Assembly: GCA_002429385.1 (NCBI GenBank) | Contig: DIZL01000052.1 | Span: 31,574 to 95,573 of the forward strand | Direction of reading: 5' to 3' | Origin: Prolixibacteraceae bacterium UBA6029 | GTDB lineage: Bacteria > Bacteroidota > Bacteroidia > Bacteroidales > Prolixibacteraceae | DNA length: 64,000 bases | Shown: piece by piece, positions 37,110 to 46,066 of the stretch | Position numbering within the stretch: the stretch's first letter is position 1 | Layout: each line of letters opens with the position of its first letter | The notes under the pieces: model-generated | Told to the model about the DNA's origin: nothing | What the model saw: the letters and a program-made list of their open reading frames with translations, nothing else | The model's database searches: none | Made by a program: the position numbers and the translations under genes

Positions 37110-38801
37110 TTATCGGACTTTATCTATAAATTTTGTTTGAAAATCTTCCCATATTTCCGACCCAAAATCCGCCAATACGCTATCTTTCAACGCTCCTCCA
37201 TCCTGAAATGCAATCGTAGCATATCCTTGTGTATTGGGCTTTATAACCGTGGCAAAGAAATCTTTTAACCTTGTAAACTCTTCAGTCAGCCAGGCTTTAT
37301 ACTTTTCAGCCATATTTAAAAACTGAATTTCACGGATCCAGTTTGATGGTTCAATCACATAAACCCAACCATCAGAATAAGGAGACGAATTGATCAGCGA
37401 CGAATCAGATATCAGGTTTCTGTTTTGTGCAGTAATTGTTCCAGATACGGGTGAATAAATATTCAATTGTTTTCCTTTCCGAATGATGGTGGTTAACCTT
37501 TCTCCCTTCTTTATGATATCCCCAATATCTTTCATCTCAATGCGTGTGATAGTGCCTGTAACATGTTGAAGAAAATCATCGATCCCTATTTTTACAGTGC
37601 CATCTTTTTTCATATAAGCCCAGGTATGCGTTTTATCGAAATAGAGTCCTTTGGGAATATTGACTGAATTCTCATCAAAAGCCCTTAGTACAGAATTGTC
37701 ATTTACAAATGATTTCTTGTGATTTCTAAGGCTTCTAATCACAATTTCTACGACAACACCCGCCATTATAATTATGACTAAAATAAAAAGGATTATCCCC
37801 AGAAGTGAAGTGACCGTATGTATTGGAACAGATGCATAAACAGCAGGCTCGTCAAATTTCTCCAATTGCGATTGTCTTTCGTTATAAACCAGGTCACTAT
37901 ACCCGTTCGAACTTAAATACTGCTGCCCATCTGCAAGTATCCATTTCAGGAATGCCACCTCAGCTTCATTTTTTGGTTTCACGGAAGAAACAGTATAGAT
38001 TGTACCCGATAAGGCTTTAGGGTATTTTCCGATCCAAACCCCACGGGAGAAGGCTTGCAGATTGTCATAGATGTTTTCCATGTAATCTATTTTTCCGTTC
38101 CCGTTTCTATCAATAGGAACCAGCTTAATATTCGCAACTATATTTTGATTATTGGGATCAATAATTTGTGTCAATCTGCAAAATCCCAATGCATAAGGAT
38201 CTTTTTGAACCGCTGAAATCAGGTCTTGTCCATTAACTTCTGTAATTCCACCAGCTTTAAGTTGAGTAGCCTTTGTGAAATTTGATAGTCCTGTTTTTAC
38301 TGATGCTTCATTGGCAATCAGGATATGCACAGGAGAATTCCGTGAACTTCCCAGAAGCTTGCCCCAATCCTGATTTTCGGGATTTTCCAGAATTCGGGCA
38401 AACGTTTCAGGCGATATCCCTTTCCGGTATACTTCATCCAGAAGCGGATTTGATGCATTCATTACCGGCACAATCACATCTCGGCCTACAACTACTTTCC
38501 AGTTTGATTGATTACTAAGGCCAGCATAGTATTCCTCAGTTACGAAACCTAACCCTCCATCTTTATTCATCAGGCCGGCTACATTATTATCCCCAGATTT
38601 AATTACATTAATTTTCAACTTTGTATTTAATCTACAATATTCGCTGGCCCATTTCATAGCCAGATTATAGGTCTCCGGGCTGGCAAACACATTTATTGAA
38701 CCCTTAACAGAAGGATTGTTCCTGATTTCAGCTTCTTTACTATCAGCAATACTGCAACTTAGCAAGAACAACGCGATGAATAAAAAGATCCTGGTTTTCA
38801 T
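37110..38801 (-). CDS. Lipoprotein fusing a PstS-like binding domain, membrane helix and GcvH-like domain
   Basis: 563 residues. Lipobox-like start (IALFLLSC, Cys about 16); PstS-like periplasmic binding domain (about 33-315) with YPKALSGTIYTVSS near its end and an EF-hand-like loop DRNGNGKIDYME (about 228); membrane helix (about 326-352, LLGIILFILVIIIMAGVVV); GcvH-like domain (about 385-495) with FDKTHTWAY, IYSPVSG and SDGWVYVIEPSNW; C-terminal helix ending EIWEDFQTKF. The lipoyl-lysine turn reads RKGKQL instead of ESVKA. The fusion links an extracytoplasmic ligand domain to a cytoplasmic carrier-type domain. First gene of the redox operon. Confidence 0.85.
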   Translation of the reverse strand: MKTRIFLFIALFLLSCSIADSKEAEIRNNPSVKGSINVFASPETYNLAMKWASEYCRLNTKLKINVIKSGDNNVAGLMNKDGGLGFVTEEYYAGLSNQSNWKVVVGRDVIVPVMNASNPLLDEVYRKGISPETFARILENPENQDWGKLLGSSRNSPVHILIANEASVKTGLSNFTKATQLKAGGITEVNGQDLISAVQKDPYALGFCRLTQIIDPNNQNIVANIKLVPIDRNGNGKIDYMENIYDNLQAFSRGVWIGKYPKALSGTIYTVSSVKPKNEAEVAFLKWILADGQQYLSSNGYSDLVYNERQSQLEKFDEPAVYASVPIHTVTSLLGIILFILVIIIMAGVVVEIVIRSLRNHKKSFVNDNSVLRAFDENSVNIPKGLYFDKTHTWAYMKKDGTVKIGIDDFLQHVTGTITRIEMKDIGDIIKKGERLTTIIRKGKQLNIYSPVSGTITAQNRNLISDSSLINSSPYSDGWVYVIEPSNWIREIQFLNMAEKYKAWLTEEFTRLKDFFATVIKPNTQGYATIAFQDGGALKDSVLADFGSEIWEDFQTKFIDKVR

Positions 38802-38836
38802 GATTATACTCTTTAATAAGTGATGATTTTTTGAAA

Positions 38837-38853
38837 TTCAATAATAGTGCCAA
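38837..38853 (-). promoter_or_regulatory. Sigma-54-like promoter of the redox operon
   Basis: On the minus strand TTGGCACTATTATTGAA keeps the -24 GG (TTGGCAC) and the -12 TTG at the correct spacing; the last consensus C is A. It lies 36 bp before the ATG at 38801. An NtrC-type activator is encoded downstream. Confidence 0.6.
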
Positions 38854-39286
38854 GATGAAATTACGACCCTAGTGTTCTATTTATCAACGCTTTAAGATTT
38901 ATAATGATTATAAAATAAACACATGATGTGTATATTTATTAAACACTTTCTTTATACTATATACCTATAAGGCTGTTTTTCATACACTTATCTGTGTTGT
39001 ATAGATTTTATACACTTGTATGTTTATTCAACACTATTGCAATTTATCTGCCAGCTAAGGATAGATAATAGATGAAAATAAGTGACTATACCTGCAAATT
39101 TTGTTGAAATTTATCCTATGGATATAATTATCCTGTTTAAAGGGCTTACACACCTTTCCCCTTTCAGCAGACAAGGCTGCTAAGGTGAATGATCTGAAAA
39201 TACGACAACAAATCGTTTACGGATAACAAAATATTACCTTCTGTACTAAGACCCTATTTCACGGTTTTCCCGATGGGAATGTTTCT
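38854..39286. other. Non-coding upstream region
   Basis: AT-rich and without a supported gene. Contains several short inverted repeats of ACACA/TGTGT type around 38920-39010 that might be activator sites, but no clear repeated operator. Confidence 0.4.
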
Positions 39287-39365
39287 TACCACTGTCGTAC
39301 CACTGTGGTACGACAATGGTATGACAATGGTATAGCAGTGGTATTGCGGTGGTATGACGGTGGTA
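39287..39365. repeat. 11-bp imperfect tandem repeat array with inverted start
   Basis: Seven 11-bp units: two as TACCACTGTSG and five in the opposite sense as NNRCRRTGGTA (CGACAATGGTA, TGACAATGGTA, TAGCAGTGGTA, TTGCGGTGGTA, TGACGGTGGTA). The inversion point is at about 39308-39311. No direct-repeat spacers of CRISPR type. Confidence 0.75.
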
Positions 39366-39660
39366 ATAAATAATTGAATTGCAATTCGTTAATAATTAAT
39401 ACCCTGAACAACAGAAAAAGCCAAAGAACCAATACATAGACAGGAATCTGTTTCAGATCAAATAAGTCAGGAGCAATAAAATGAAGCTTCCCCGTGGAAT
39501 GTGGAATCAAGAATTGAAATCCCTTGTGTAAAATAGAATTTCACCTACCCCATTGGTCATAGAGCCATAAAAACTCATTAAATCTGTTCTAAAAATAAAA
39601 AATATTTACTATCTTTTCCGAATCATATTCTCAGAATCAATAAACCTAATTCTAACCTAC

Positions 39661-41235
39661 ATGATGAATGAAAAATCAGCTACTTTGGGTAGCTTAGACT
39701 CAAATCAGGAAAAAACTTCCAAAGAAAACTTACTTAACCGCCGTAAATTTATTGGCGGAATTACCTCAGCCGCATTGGCGCTCACCATTGTTCCACGACA
39801 TGTTTTAGGTGGGACAGGCTTTACAGCCCCGAGTGATAAAATTACCCTTGCATACATTGGCAATGGAACCCAGGGCACCAGAGAACTGCTTCCGCTATTA
39901 TCCATTCCCGAATTACAGATTATTGCGGTATGTGACCCTCAAAAATATGCAACCGGTTATCTTGACTGGGGTAAAACAGGACTTCGGGACGATATTCGGG
40001 CCGCATTAAAAAGTCCTGGCTGGACCTCTGGCGGTGACAATACTATTCCCGGGGGACGCGACAACGCAAAGGAAATAGTGGATACTTACTATTCTAAATT
40101 CAGGACAGATCAAAAAGTTAAAAGCTGTGTTGCATATGCCGATTTCCGTGAGATGTTTGAAAAAGAGAAAGATCTGAATGCGGTTAAAATAATGACACCT
40201 GATCATTTGCATGGACTTATTGCCATGGCCGCCATAAAAAGAGGGATTCATGTCTCAATGCATAAACCCATTTCGAACCGGTTGTTGGAAGGCAATCAGG
40301 TGATTGAAATGGCAAAAAAGTCAAAAGTAACCACCCATCTGATTCCATGGGACTCAAATGGCTCAATGGATCAGGTTATGAATTGGATCAATAAGGGTGC
40401 CATTGGAACACTCAAAGAAGTTCACAACTGGTCGAATCGTCCGGTATGGCCGCAATACCCTACCCTTCCGACTGACACACCTCCGGTTCCGAAAGGTATG
40501 GACTGGGATCTATGGCTGGGTCCCGAAGCTGATCGCCCCTACCATCCGAATTATACCAATATGGTATTCAGAGGATGGTATGATTTCGGCGGTGGATCAA
40601 TGGCCGATATGGGACACTACAGCCTTTGGACCGTTTTCAAAGCATTGGATCTTACTTCGCCGACAATTATTGAACCTAACTTCAGCCATGTATGCGGTCT
40701 CAGGGATTCAACCGCATTTCAGATTAAAAATGATTTTTCATTCCCAATGGCCAGTTCCGTGAGATTTAAATATCCTGCCAAAGGAATGCGTCCAGCAGTT
40801 GATTTAATTTGGTATGATGGAGGCATGAGGCCACCCATACCGGAGGAATTGTATACCGACAATAAAGAACTACCTGCTGAAGGAATGATGTTTGTTGGAG
40901 ACAAAGGGAAAATACTCGCTGGTTTCAACGTCGATAGCCCTCATCTGATTCCTGAAAAACGTATGGCAGGACTTACTGTACCTGCTGATGCAAAAAAAGA
41001 AAAAACTTCAGGGTTCAAACTATTTCTCGATGCCATAAAGGCAGGGAAACAATGCCTCGGAAGTTTTACTGAAGCCGGTCCGATTACTGAAGCTGTAAAT
41101 CTTTATGCCACCTCATTGCGTGCTGGGCGGTTATTGCAATACGACGCTGCTAACCGAAAGATCACCAACGTTGCTGAAGCCAATAAGTACTTGTCACGGA
41201 CATATCGCAAAGGCTGGGAGCCTGAATCAATCTGA
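39661..41235 (+). CDS. Gfo/Idh/MocA family oxidoreductase with TAT signal
   Basis: 524 residues. TAT leader around residues 26-50 (NRRKFIGGITSAALALTIV). NAD(P)-binding Rossmann domain begins ITLAYIGNGTQGTREL, then MTPDHLHGLIAMAAIKRGIHVSMHKP, the usual family substrate/cofactor loop with the catalytic-type Lys in HKP. Later GGGSMADMGHY is typical of the C-terminal domain. Such exported members act on sugars or sugar derivatives in the periplasm; the exact substrate is not readable. Followed by a TIM-barrel gene with its own TAT signal, a common pairing in sugar degradation. Confidence 0.9.
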   Translation: MMNEKSATLGSLDSNQEKTSKENLLNRRKFIGGITSAALALTIVPRHVLGGTGFTAPSDKITLAYIGNGTQGTRELLPLLSIPELQIIAVCDPQKYATGYLDWGKTGLRDDIRAALKSPGWTSGGDNTIPGGRDNAKEIVDTYYSKFRTDQKVKSCVAYADFREMFEKEKDLNAVKIMTPDHLHGLIAMAAIKRGIHVSMHKPISNRLLEGNQVIEMAKKSKVTTHLIPWDSNGSMDQVMNWINKGAIGTLKEVHNWSNRPVWPQYPTLPTDTPPVPKGMDWDLWLGPEADRPYHPNYTNMVFRGWYDFGGGSMADMGHYSLWTVFKALDLTSPTIIEPNFSHVCGLRDSTAFQIKNDFSFPMASSVRFKYPAKGMRPAVDLIWYDGGMRPPIPEELYTDNKELPAEGMMFVGDKGKILAGFNVDSPHLIPEKRMAGLTVPADAKKEKTSGFKLFLDAIKAGKQCLGSFTEAGPITEAVNLYATSLRAGRLLQYDAANRKITNVAEANKYLSRTYRKGWEPESI

Positions 41236-41283
41236 ACGAAATGATAATCAGACAAGATTAGAATTACCTGTATAAATAAGTTA

Positions 41284-41313
41284 TCAATTCCCTGAGATCT
41301 GTTCAGGGATTGA
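41284..41313 (+). terminator. Hairpin after the oxidoreductase gene
   Basis: TCAATTCCCTGA pairs with TCAGGGATTGA with one bulged T, then TTTTA. Confidence 0.6.
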
Positions 41314-41359
41314 TTTTATAAAACCGTTAGAATTTATAATCACCAAAATATATCAGATC

Positions 41360-42229
41360 ATGATCAATAGAAGACAATTCATAGGTAAAAGTGCAATGGG
41401 AATCGGATCGGCCTTTCTGGCAACTCAGATTCCGATGAACCTGACAGCTGCTATAGGCCCGAATACCTTAAAGAAACCGCTTGGGTTTCAGGTTTGGACC
41501 GTGAAAGACCAATTGATAAAAGACTTTGCCGGAACCTTGAAAATGATGGCAGGTAAGGGTTACCAAAGTGTTGAAATGTGCTCTCCTCCAGGATATGAGA
41601 GCTCCGGTTTTGGCCCGTTGATGAAAATGAAAGCAGCAGAAATGCGCAAAATAGTGGAGGATTCAGGACTCATTCTGCAAAGCACACATTATGGCATGGG
41701 TGAACTCCGTGAAAAACTGAATGAAAGGATTGATTTTGCACTCGAATCGGGTCAGAAACAAATGATTTGTTCAAGTTTTGGGCTTCCAAAAGAGGCAACC
41801 ATGAGCGATTGGATGAAAGCAGTCGACGATCTTAACAAAATAGGTGCAAAAACGAAGAAAGCAGGCATTCAGACTGGATATCACAACCACAATATGGAAT
41901 TCGATAAGTTAGATGGTAAACTAATCTATGATTCCCTGTTGGATCATTTCGATGCGGATCTGGTGAAAATGCAGTTCCAGGTGGCAGTAATCAGCGTAGG
42001 CTATAAAGCAGCAACCTATTTCAACAAATATCCCGGTCGGTTTATCTCTGCTCATTTAGCTGATTGGTCAGCAACTGACAACAAACAAGTTCCCATAGGA
42101 AAAGGCATTGTAGACTGGAAAGAGTTATTTGCAGCTGCCGAAAAGTGCGGGGTAAAAAACTATTTTGTGGAGATGGAGCCTGAGACCTTCAAGGAAAGCG
42201 CCACTTACATTCATAACTTAAAATTCTAA
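41360..42229 (+). CDS. Exported xylose-isomerase-like TIM-barrel protein
   Basis: 289 residues. TAT leader (INRRQFIGKSAMGIGSAFLA). Sugar phosphate isomerase/epimerase-type barrel with LGFQVWTVKDQL, GYHNHNMEFDKLDGK and KYPGRFISAHLADW. In family members the strand after DPxLV normally reads MExDxxW, supplying metal-binding Glu/Asp; here it is MQFQVAV, with both acids replaced by Gln. Activity may therefore be lost or changed. Placed 124 bp after the Gfo/Idh/MocA gene on the same strand, suggesting a shared sugar pathway. Confidence 0.85.
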   Translation: MINRRQFIGKSAMGIGSAFLATQIPMNLTAAIGPNTLKKPLGFQVWTVKDQLIKDFAGTLKMMAGKGYQSVEMCSPPGYESSGFGPLMKMKAAEMRKIVEDSGLILQSTHYGMGELREKLNERIDFALESGQKQMICSSFGLPKEATMSDWMKAVDDLNKIGAKTKKAGIQTGYHNHNMEFDKLDGKLIYDSLLDHFDADLVKMQFQVAVISVGYKAATYFNKYPGRFISAHLADWSATDNKQVPIGKGIVDWKELFAAAEKCGVKNYFVEMEPETFKESATYIHNLKF

Positions 42230-42394
42230 TTGAAATTTGATAAAGATATTAGGAATTTATGATAGTATACCTGATTCTCCTACTGACCGATAATATCGGC
42301 CATTCTTGGATTAACCACACCAACAAGTTTACTTCCCTACAAATGTGATACAGGCGGAAGGCTTAATGTAAGTGGATTTTAATCCAAAACTTCT

Positions 42395-42439
42395 ATTCAT
42401 AAAGAAGGCTGTCCCGAAAAGACAGCCTTCTTTATGAAT
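42395..42439. terminator. Bidirectional terminator
   Basis: 19-bp perfect stem: ATTCATAAAGAAGGCTGTC (42395-42413) with 42421-42439, loop 7 nt. It separates convergent genes and has A/T-rich flanks on both sides. Confidence 0.85.
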
Positions 42440-42491
42440 ATTTCCAACAGTTGTTGTCGGTTATTGAAGATCAGGTTAAGCAACTTCTGTA

Positions 42492-42872
42492 TTAATTTTT
42501 CTTTATAACCTGGGTACAAACCTTACCCGAACTGGTAATCTTTAAAATGTAAATACCGGTTTTAAAAGACACAAGGTCGATTTTAAAAGTCTGGTCACCT
42601 AGATTAAGATTTACTGGTTCCCATTTTTTGACCTCCGTTCCCAGGATATTAATAAGACTCATTTGCATTGGAGCCGATAATTCAGAGTGAATTTCAATCG
42701 TAACAATATCCTTTACCGGATTTGGATAAACCTTTGAAATGGAAAATGATTGGTTATTGACCACCAATACAGAGGCAAATTTTCCGTTATTTTGATCGGT
42801 GTTAGCTCCCTTCTGAGAATAGCAGCTTAAAACGGTAATTATTAAAAGTAGAAAAGTAAATATTGTCTTCAT
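42492..42872 (-). CDS. Minimal T9SS sorting-domain protein
   Basis: 126 residues: signal peptide (MKTIFTFLLLIITVLSCYS), a linker of about 25 residues, and a T9SS type-A domain (about 45-126) starting SISKVYPNPVKDIVTIEI and ending in the usual GIYILKI...KVCTQVIKKN. There is no passenger domain, whereas T9SS cargo normally carries one of hundreds of residues. It could be a remnant of a larger gene, or a genuine small cargo; no frameshifted coding sequence is evident upstream. CYS at the signal end could also be a lipobox. Confidence 0.82.
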   Translation of the reverse strand: MKTIFTFLLLIITVLSCYSQKGANTDQNNGKFASVLVVNNQSFSISKVYPNPVKDIVTIEIHSELSAPMQMSLINILGTEVKKWEPVNLNLGDQTFKIDLVSFKTGIYILKITSSGKVCTQVIKKN

Positions 42873-42995
42873 TGTCCAGTCTTTCTTATTTCTTTGGAAA
42901 TATATACAAAAATCACACCAGATTGTCCAATAGGTGACAAAAAAAAAAGTTGACCTGTTCAGATCAACTTCTTTTAGCTTTATGTCGACCGGAAA

Positions 42996-43166
42996 TTACT
43001 CAGCAACTGAAATGCAATCAGTCGGGCAAACTTCGGCACATGATCCGCAATCGGTACAAAGATCAGCATCAATTTTATAGATATCTCCCTCAGAAATCGC
43101 TTCAACAGGACACTCATCGATGCATGTACCACAAGCAATACATTCTTCTGAAATTTTATAAGCCAT
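42996..43166 (-). CDS. 2[4Fe-4S] ferredoxin
   Basis: 56 residues from ATG at 43164-43166 (MAYKISEECIACG); the frame extends upstream but family members begin here. Two motifs CIACGTCIDECP and CTDCGSCAEVCP bind two [4Fe-4S] clusters. A small soluble low-potential electron carrier, used for example with pyruvate:ferredoxin oxidoreductase; the partner is not in this window. Alone in its unit, just after nth in transcription order. Confidence 0.95.
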   Translation of the reverse strand: MAYKISEECIACGTCIDECPVEAISEGDIYKIDADLCTDCGSCAEVCPTDCISVAE

Positions 43167-43303
43167 AACTCTATTTTTATTTGGTTTTAATTGGTGCAAA
43201 TGTACAAAGTTTGGCAAAAAATAAAAAAATTAATAAAACTAATTTCTCATCTCTATAGAATATTTAATATTAGATCCTTATTGACATACTGAGCAGACGC
43301 TCA

Positions 43304-43951
43304 TCATTTAACTAAACGATTGTCTGCGTAATACTTACAGAGATAAGTCAATCCACACTCTTTGCATTTTGGTGAACGGGCCGTGCAGGTATATCTTCCG
43401 TGTAAAATCAACCAGTGATGAGCCAAGGGCAGTAAATCGTCAGGAATAAACTGAACCAACTGACGTTCGGTCTCCAATGGAGTTTTTGAATTAACGCTTA
43501 ATCCAAGGCGGGCTGCAACCCTGAAAACGTGAGTATCGACAGCCATAGCAGGCTTGTTAAAAACCACGGAAGCAATTACATTGGCAGTTTTCCTTCCCAC
43601 GCCGGGCAGCTTTTGCAATTCATCAATGTGGTCAGGAACCTGACCTCCGAAATCATTCACAAGCATACGAGCCATCCCTACCAGGTGTTTGGCTTTATTA
43701 TTGGGGTAGGTACACGAGCGGATATAATCAAAAACTTCATCAGCCTCAGCCTCAGCAAGCTTGGCTGGAGTAGGAAAACGCTTTAATAAATCAGGGGTAA
43801 TCATATTGACACGCTTGTCAGTGCATTGGGCAGACAAGATAACAGCGACCAGCAATTCAAAGGGATCCTTGTAGATCAGCTCTGTTTCAGCAATTGGCAT
43901 CTCCTTCAGAAAATAATCAATCACCCGTTCAAACAATTCTTTCTTTTCCAT
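43304..43951 (-). CDS. nth: Endonuclease III (DNA glycosylase/AP lyase)
   Basis: 215 residues, normal length. Helix-hairpin-helix LPGVGRKTANV holds the catalytic Lys; VDTHVFRV holds the catalytic Asp. The C-terminal CTARSPKCKECGLTYLC is the C-x6-C-x2-C-x5-C iron-sulfur motif. It excises oxidised pyrimidines and nicks the abasic site in base excision repair. Divergent from the ABC-F gene. Confidence 0.97.
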   Translation of the reverse strand: MEKKELFERVIDYFLKEMPIAETELIYKDPFELLVAVILSAQCTDKRVNMITPDLLKRFPTPAKLAEAEADEVFDYIRSCTYPNNKAKHLVGMARMLVNDFGGQVPDHIDELQKLPGVGRKTANVIASVVFNKPAMAVDTHVFRVAARLGLSVNSKTPLETERQLVQFIPDDLLPLAHHWLILHGRYTCTARSPKCKECGLTYLCKYYADNRLVK

Positions 43952-44041
43952 TTGTCTTCGGCATTTTGAGACTCAAACTTAAACAAAATATGGGATAGAA
44001 AGTGTCTTCACCTCCCTTACATTTTCATAGGCTTTAATTGT

Positions 44042-44049
44042 TATTTTTG
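44042..44049 (+). promoter_or_regulatory. -7 box of the ABC-F gene
   Basis: TATTTTTG matches TAnnTTTG and lies 11 bp before the ATG, so the mRNA would have a very short or no leader. Confidence 0.4.
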
Positions 44050-44060
44050 CAGAAAAAAAT

Positions 44061-45923
44061 ATGACTCCGTATTTACAGGCTGAAAATCTTTCCAAGCGAT
44101 TTGGCGACCAATTGCTATTTGAAGATATTTCATTCACCATATTCGAACATCAAAAAGTTGCACTAATTGCCCGAAATGGCGCAGGAAAAACTACACTCAT
44201 GGAAATCCTGGCAGGAAATGATACTCCTGAATTCGGTCAGATCACGAAAACGGGGGATATCCGTGTGGGCTATCTGAAGCAAATTCCCGAACTGAATGAG
44301 AATCTGACTGTTTTTGAAGCTGTTTTTCAGTCAGGAGATGAACTCGTGGAAACAATCCGAAATTTTGAACAAGCAGTCAGGCTGAATCACAAGGAAGACA
44401 TCACCAAATATACCGAACAGATGGAACACCATCATGCCTGGGATTACGAGGTAAAAGTCAAACAAATTCTTACTCAGCTTAAGATATACGATTACGACCA
44501 GCTTATCTCTGAGCTTTCAGGAGGACAAAAAAAACGGGTGGCCATGGCCAATGTGCTCATTAATGAACCGGATTTGCTGATGCTTGATGAGCCTACCAAC
44601 CACCTTGATCTGGAAATGATTGAATGGCTGGAGAACTATCTGGAAAAAACAAAAATCACCTTGTTTATGGTTACCCACGACCGCTATTTTCTGGATCGGG
44701 TCTGCAATGAAATTCTGGAAATGGAAGGGAATACTATCTACCGTCATCGTGGTAACTATTCATATTTTCTTGAAAAGCGGAATGAACGCATCGAGATGCA
44801 GATCGCTGGCGTAGACAAAGCAAAAAATCTGCTCCGTACCGAATTGGAGTGGTCGCGTCGTATGCCCCAGGCTAGAGGCCACAAATCGAAATATCGCATG
44901 GATCGTGTGGATGACCTGAAAGTAAAGGCTTCGCAAAACCTGGGAGACAACAATATTGAACTGAGCATGAATTCATCACGGATCGGGAACAAAGTTCTTG
45001 ATCTGGAACTCATCAGTAAATCGTATGGTGACCTTTGCCTGATCAAGGATTTCTCCTATAAATTTCAGCGAAGCGAAAAGGTTGGTATTGTGGGCAAGAA
45101 TGGAACCGGCAAATCAACCTTCCTGAATATCGTGACAGGGAATATCCAAGCCGATCAAGGTTCAATTGAAATCGGGCAAACCATCCGTTTTGGCTATTAT
45201 CAGCAAACGGGCATAGAATTTGATCCGGGAGATAAAGTAATCGATACGGTACAGAAGATCGCTGAAGTGATCAATTTTGAAGATGGACGAAAACTGACTG
45301 CATCGCAATTACTTACGACTTTTTTGTTTCCGCCCGATACGCAATATTCGTTTGTTGAAAAACTATCGGGAGGCGAAAAACGCCGTTTGTATCTTTGCAC
45401 CATCCTGATGACGAATCCCAATTTCCTGATTCTGGATGAGCCAACCAACGATCTGGACATCATGACACTGGCCATACTGGAAGAATACCTTCGCGTATTT
45501 CAGGGTTGCGTCATCATTGTTTCGCATGACCGTTATTTTATGGACAAAATTGTCGATCATCTTTTTATATTTGATGGAGAAGGTAACATCAGGGATTATC
45601 CGGGAAGTTATACCAATTGGCGAAACAAACAATTGGAGGAGGAAGAAAAAAGGAAAAAGGAAATTAAGCCTGAAGTTAAAGTTCCATCAAAACAGGCAAA
45701 AGAAAAAGAAAAGAAACTGACCTTTAAGGAAAAAAAGGAACTGGAACAACTTGAAAAAGACATTGAAGATCTTGAAACTGAAAAGGCATCGATAAACGAA
45801 GAGCTGAATTCAGGATCATTGGATAGCAATCAGTTGCAGGATAAATCGACGCGATACGTTGCAATTATAGCGATACTTGAGGAAAAGGAATTGCGCTGGC
45901 TCGAACTGAGCGATCTGGGTTAA
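44061..45923 (+). CDS. ABC-F family ATPase (Uup-like)
   Basis: 620 residues with two ABC domains and no membrane segments. First: Walker A ARNGAGKTT (about 37-45), signature LSGGQKKR (about 152), DEPTNHLD. Second: GKNGTGKST (about 345), LSGGEKRR (about 434), DEPTNDLD. Between them lies the helical P-site interaction linker (RRMPQARGHKSKYR), and a charged coiled coil fills about 540-620, as in Uup. ABC-F proteins act on the ribosome or, for Uup, in DNA precision; the exact role here is open. Its 3' side is followed by heptamer repeats. Confidence 0.93.
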   Translation: MTPYLQAENLSKRFGDQLLFEDISFTIFEHQKVALIARNGAGKTTLMEILAGNDTPEFGQITKTGDIRVGYLKQIPELNENLTVFEAVFQSGDELVETIRNFEQAVRLNHKEDITKYTEQMEHHHAWDYEVKVKQILTQLKIYDYDQLISELSGGQKKRVAMANVLINEPDLLMLDEPTNHLDLEMIEWLENYLEKTKITLFMVTHDRYFLDRVCNEILEMEGNTIYRHRGNYSYFLEKRNERIEMQIAGVDKAKNLLRTELEWSRRMPQARGHKSKYRMDRVDDLKVKASQNLGDNNIELSMNSSRIGNKVLDLELISKSYGDLCLIKDFSYKFQRSEKVGIVGKNGTGKSTFLNIVTGNIQADQGSIEIGQTIRFGYYQQTGIEFDPGDKVIDTVQKIAEVINFEDGRKLTASQLLTTFLFPPDTQYSFVEKLSGGEKRRLYLCTILMTNPNFLILDEPTNDLDIMTLAILEEYLRVFQGCVIIVSHDRYFMDKIVDHLFIFDGEGNIRDYPGSYTNWRNKQLEEEEKRKKEIKPEVKVPSKQAKEKEKKLTFKEKKELEQLEKDIEDLETEKASINEELNSGSLDSNQLQDKSTRYVAIIAILEEKELRWLELSDLG

Positions 45924-45988
45924 CTACCTGTTTTTGCAGATGCTGAAACTCAGTCTGCCAGTTGCCTGGAATTTCATAATGATGCCAA

Positions 45989-46046
45989 AACTTGGAACTT
46001 GGAACTTGGAACTTGGAACTTGAAACTTGAAACTTGAAACTTTGAA
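45989..46046 (+). repeat. Heptamer simple repeats before aroE
   Basis: GGAACTT repeated four times, then GAAACTT three times, within the 143-bp gap. Copy number is likely variable and ends about 20 bp before the aroE start. Confidence 0.8.
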
Positions 46047-46066
46047 CATTAACTTTAAACTTTAGC

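Noticed and set aside
39287..39365. Possible CRISPR array
   Set aside because: Units are contiguous 11-mers without spacers and no cas genes are present.
45608..45829. Ser/Phe-rich antisense frame in the ABC-F gene
   Set aside because: Mirror image of the Lys/Glu-rich coiled coil.
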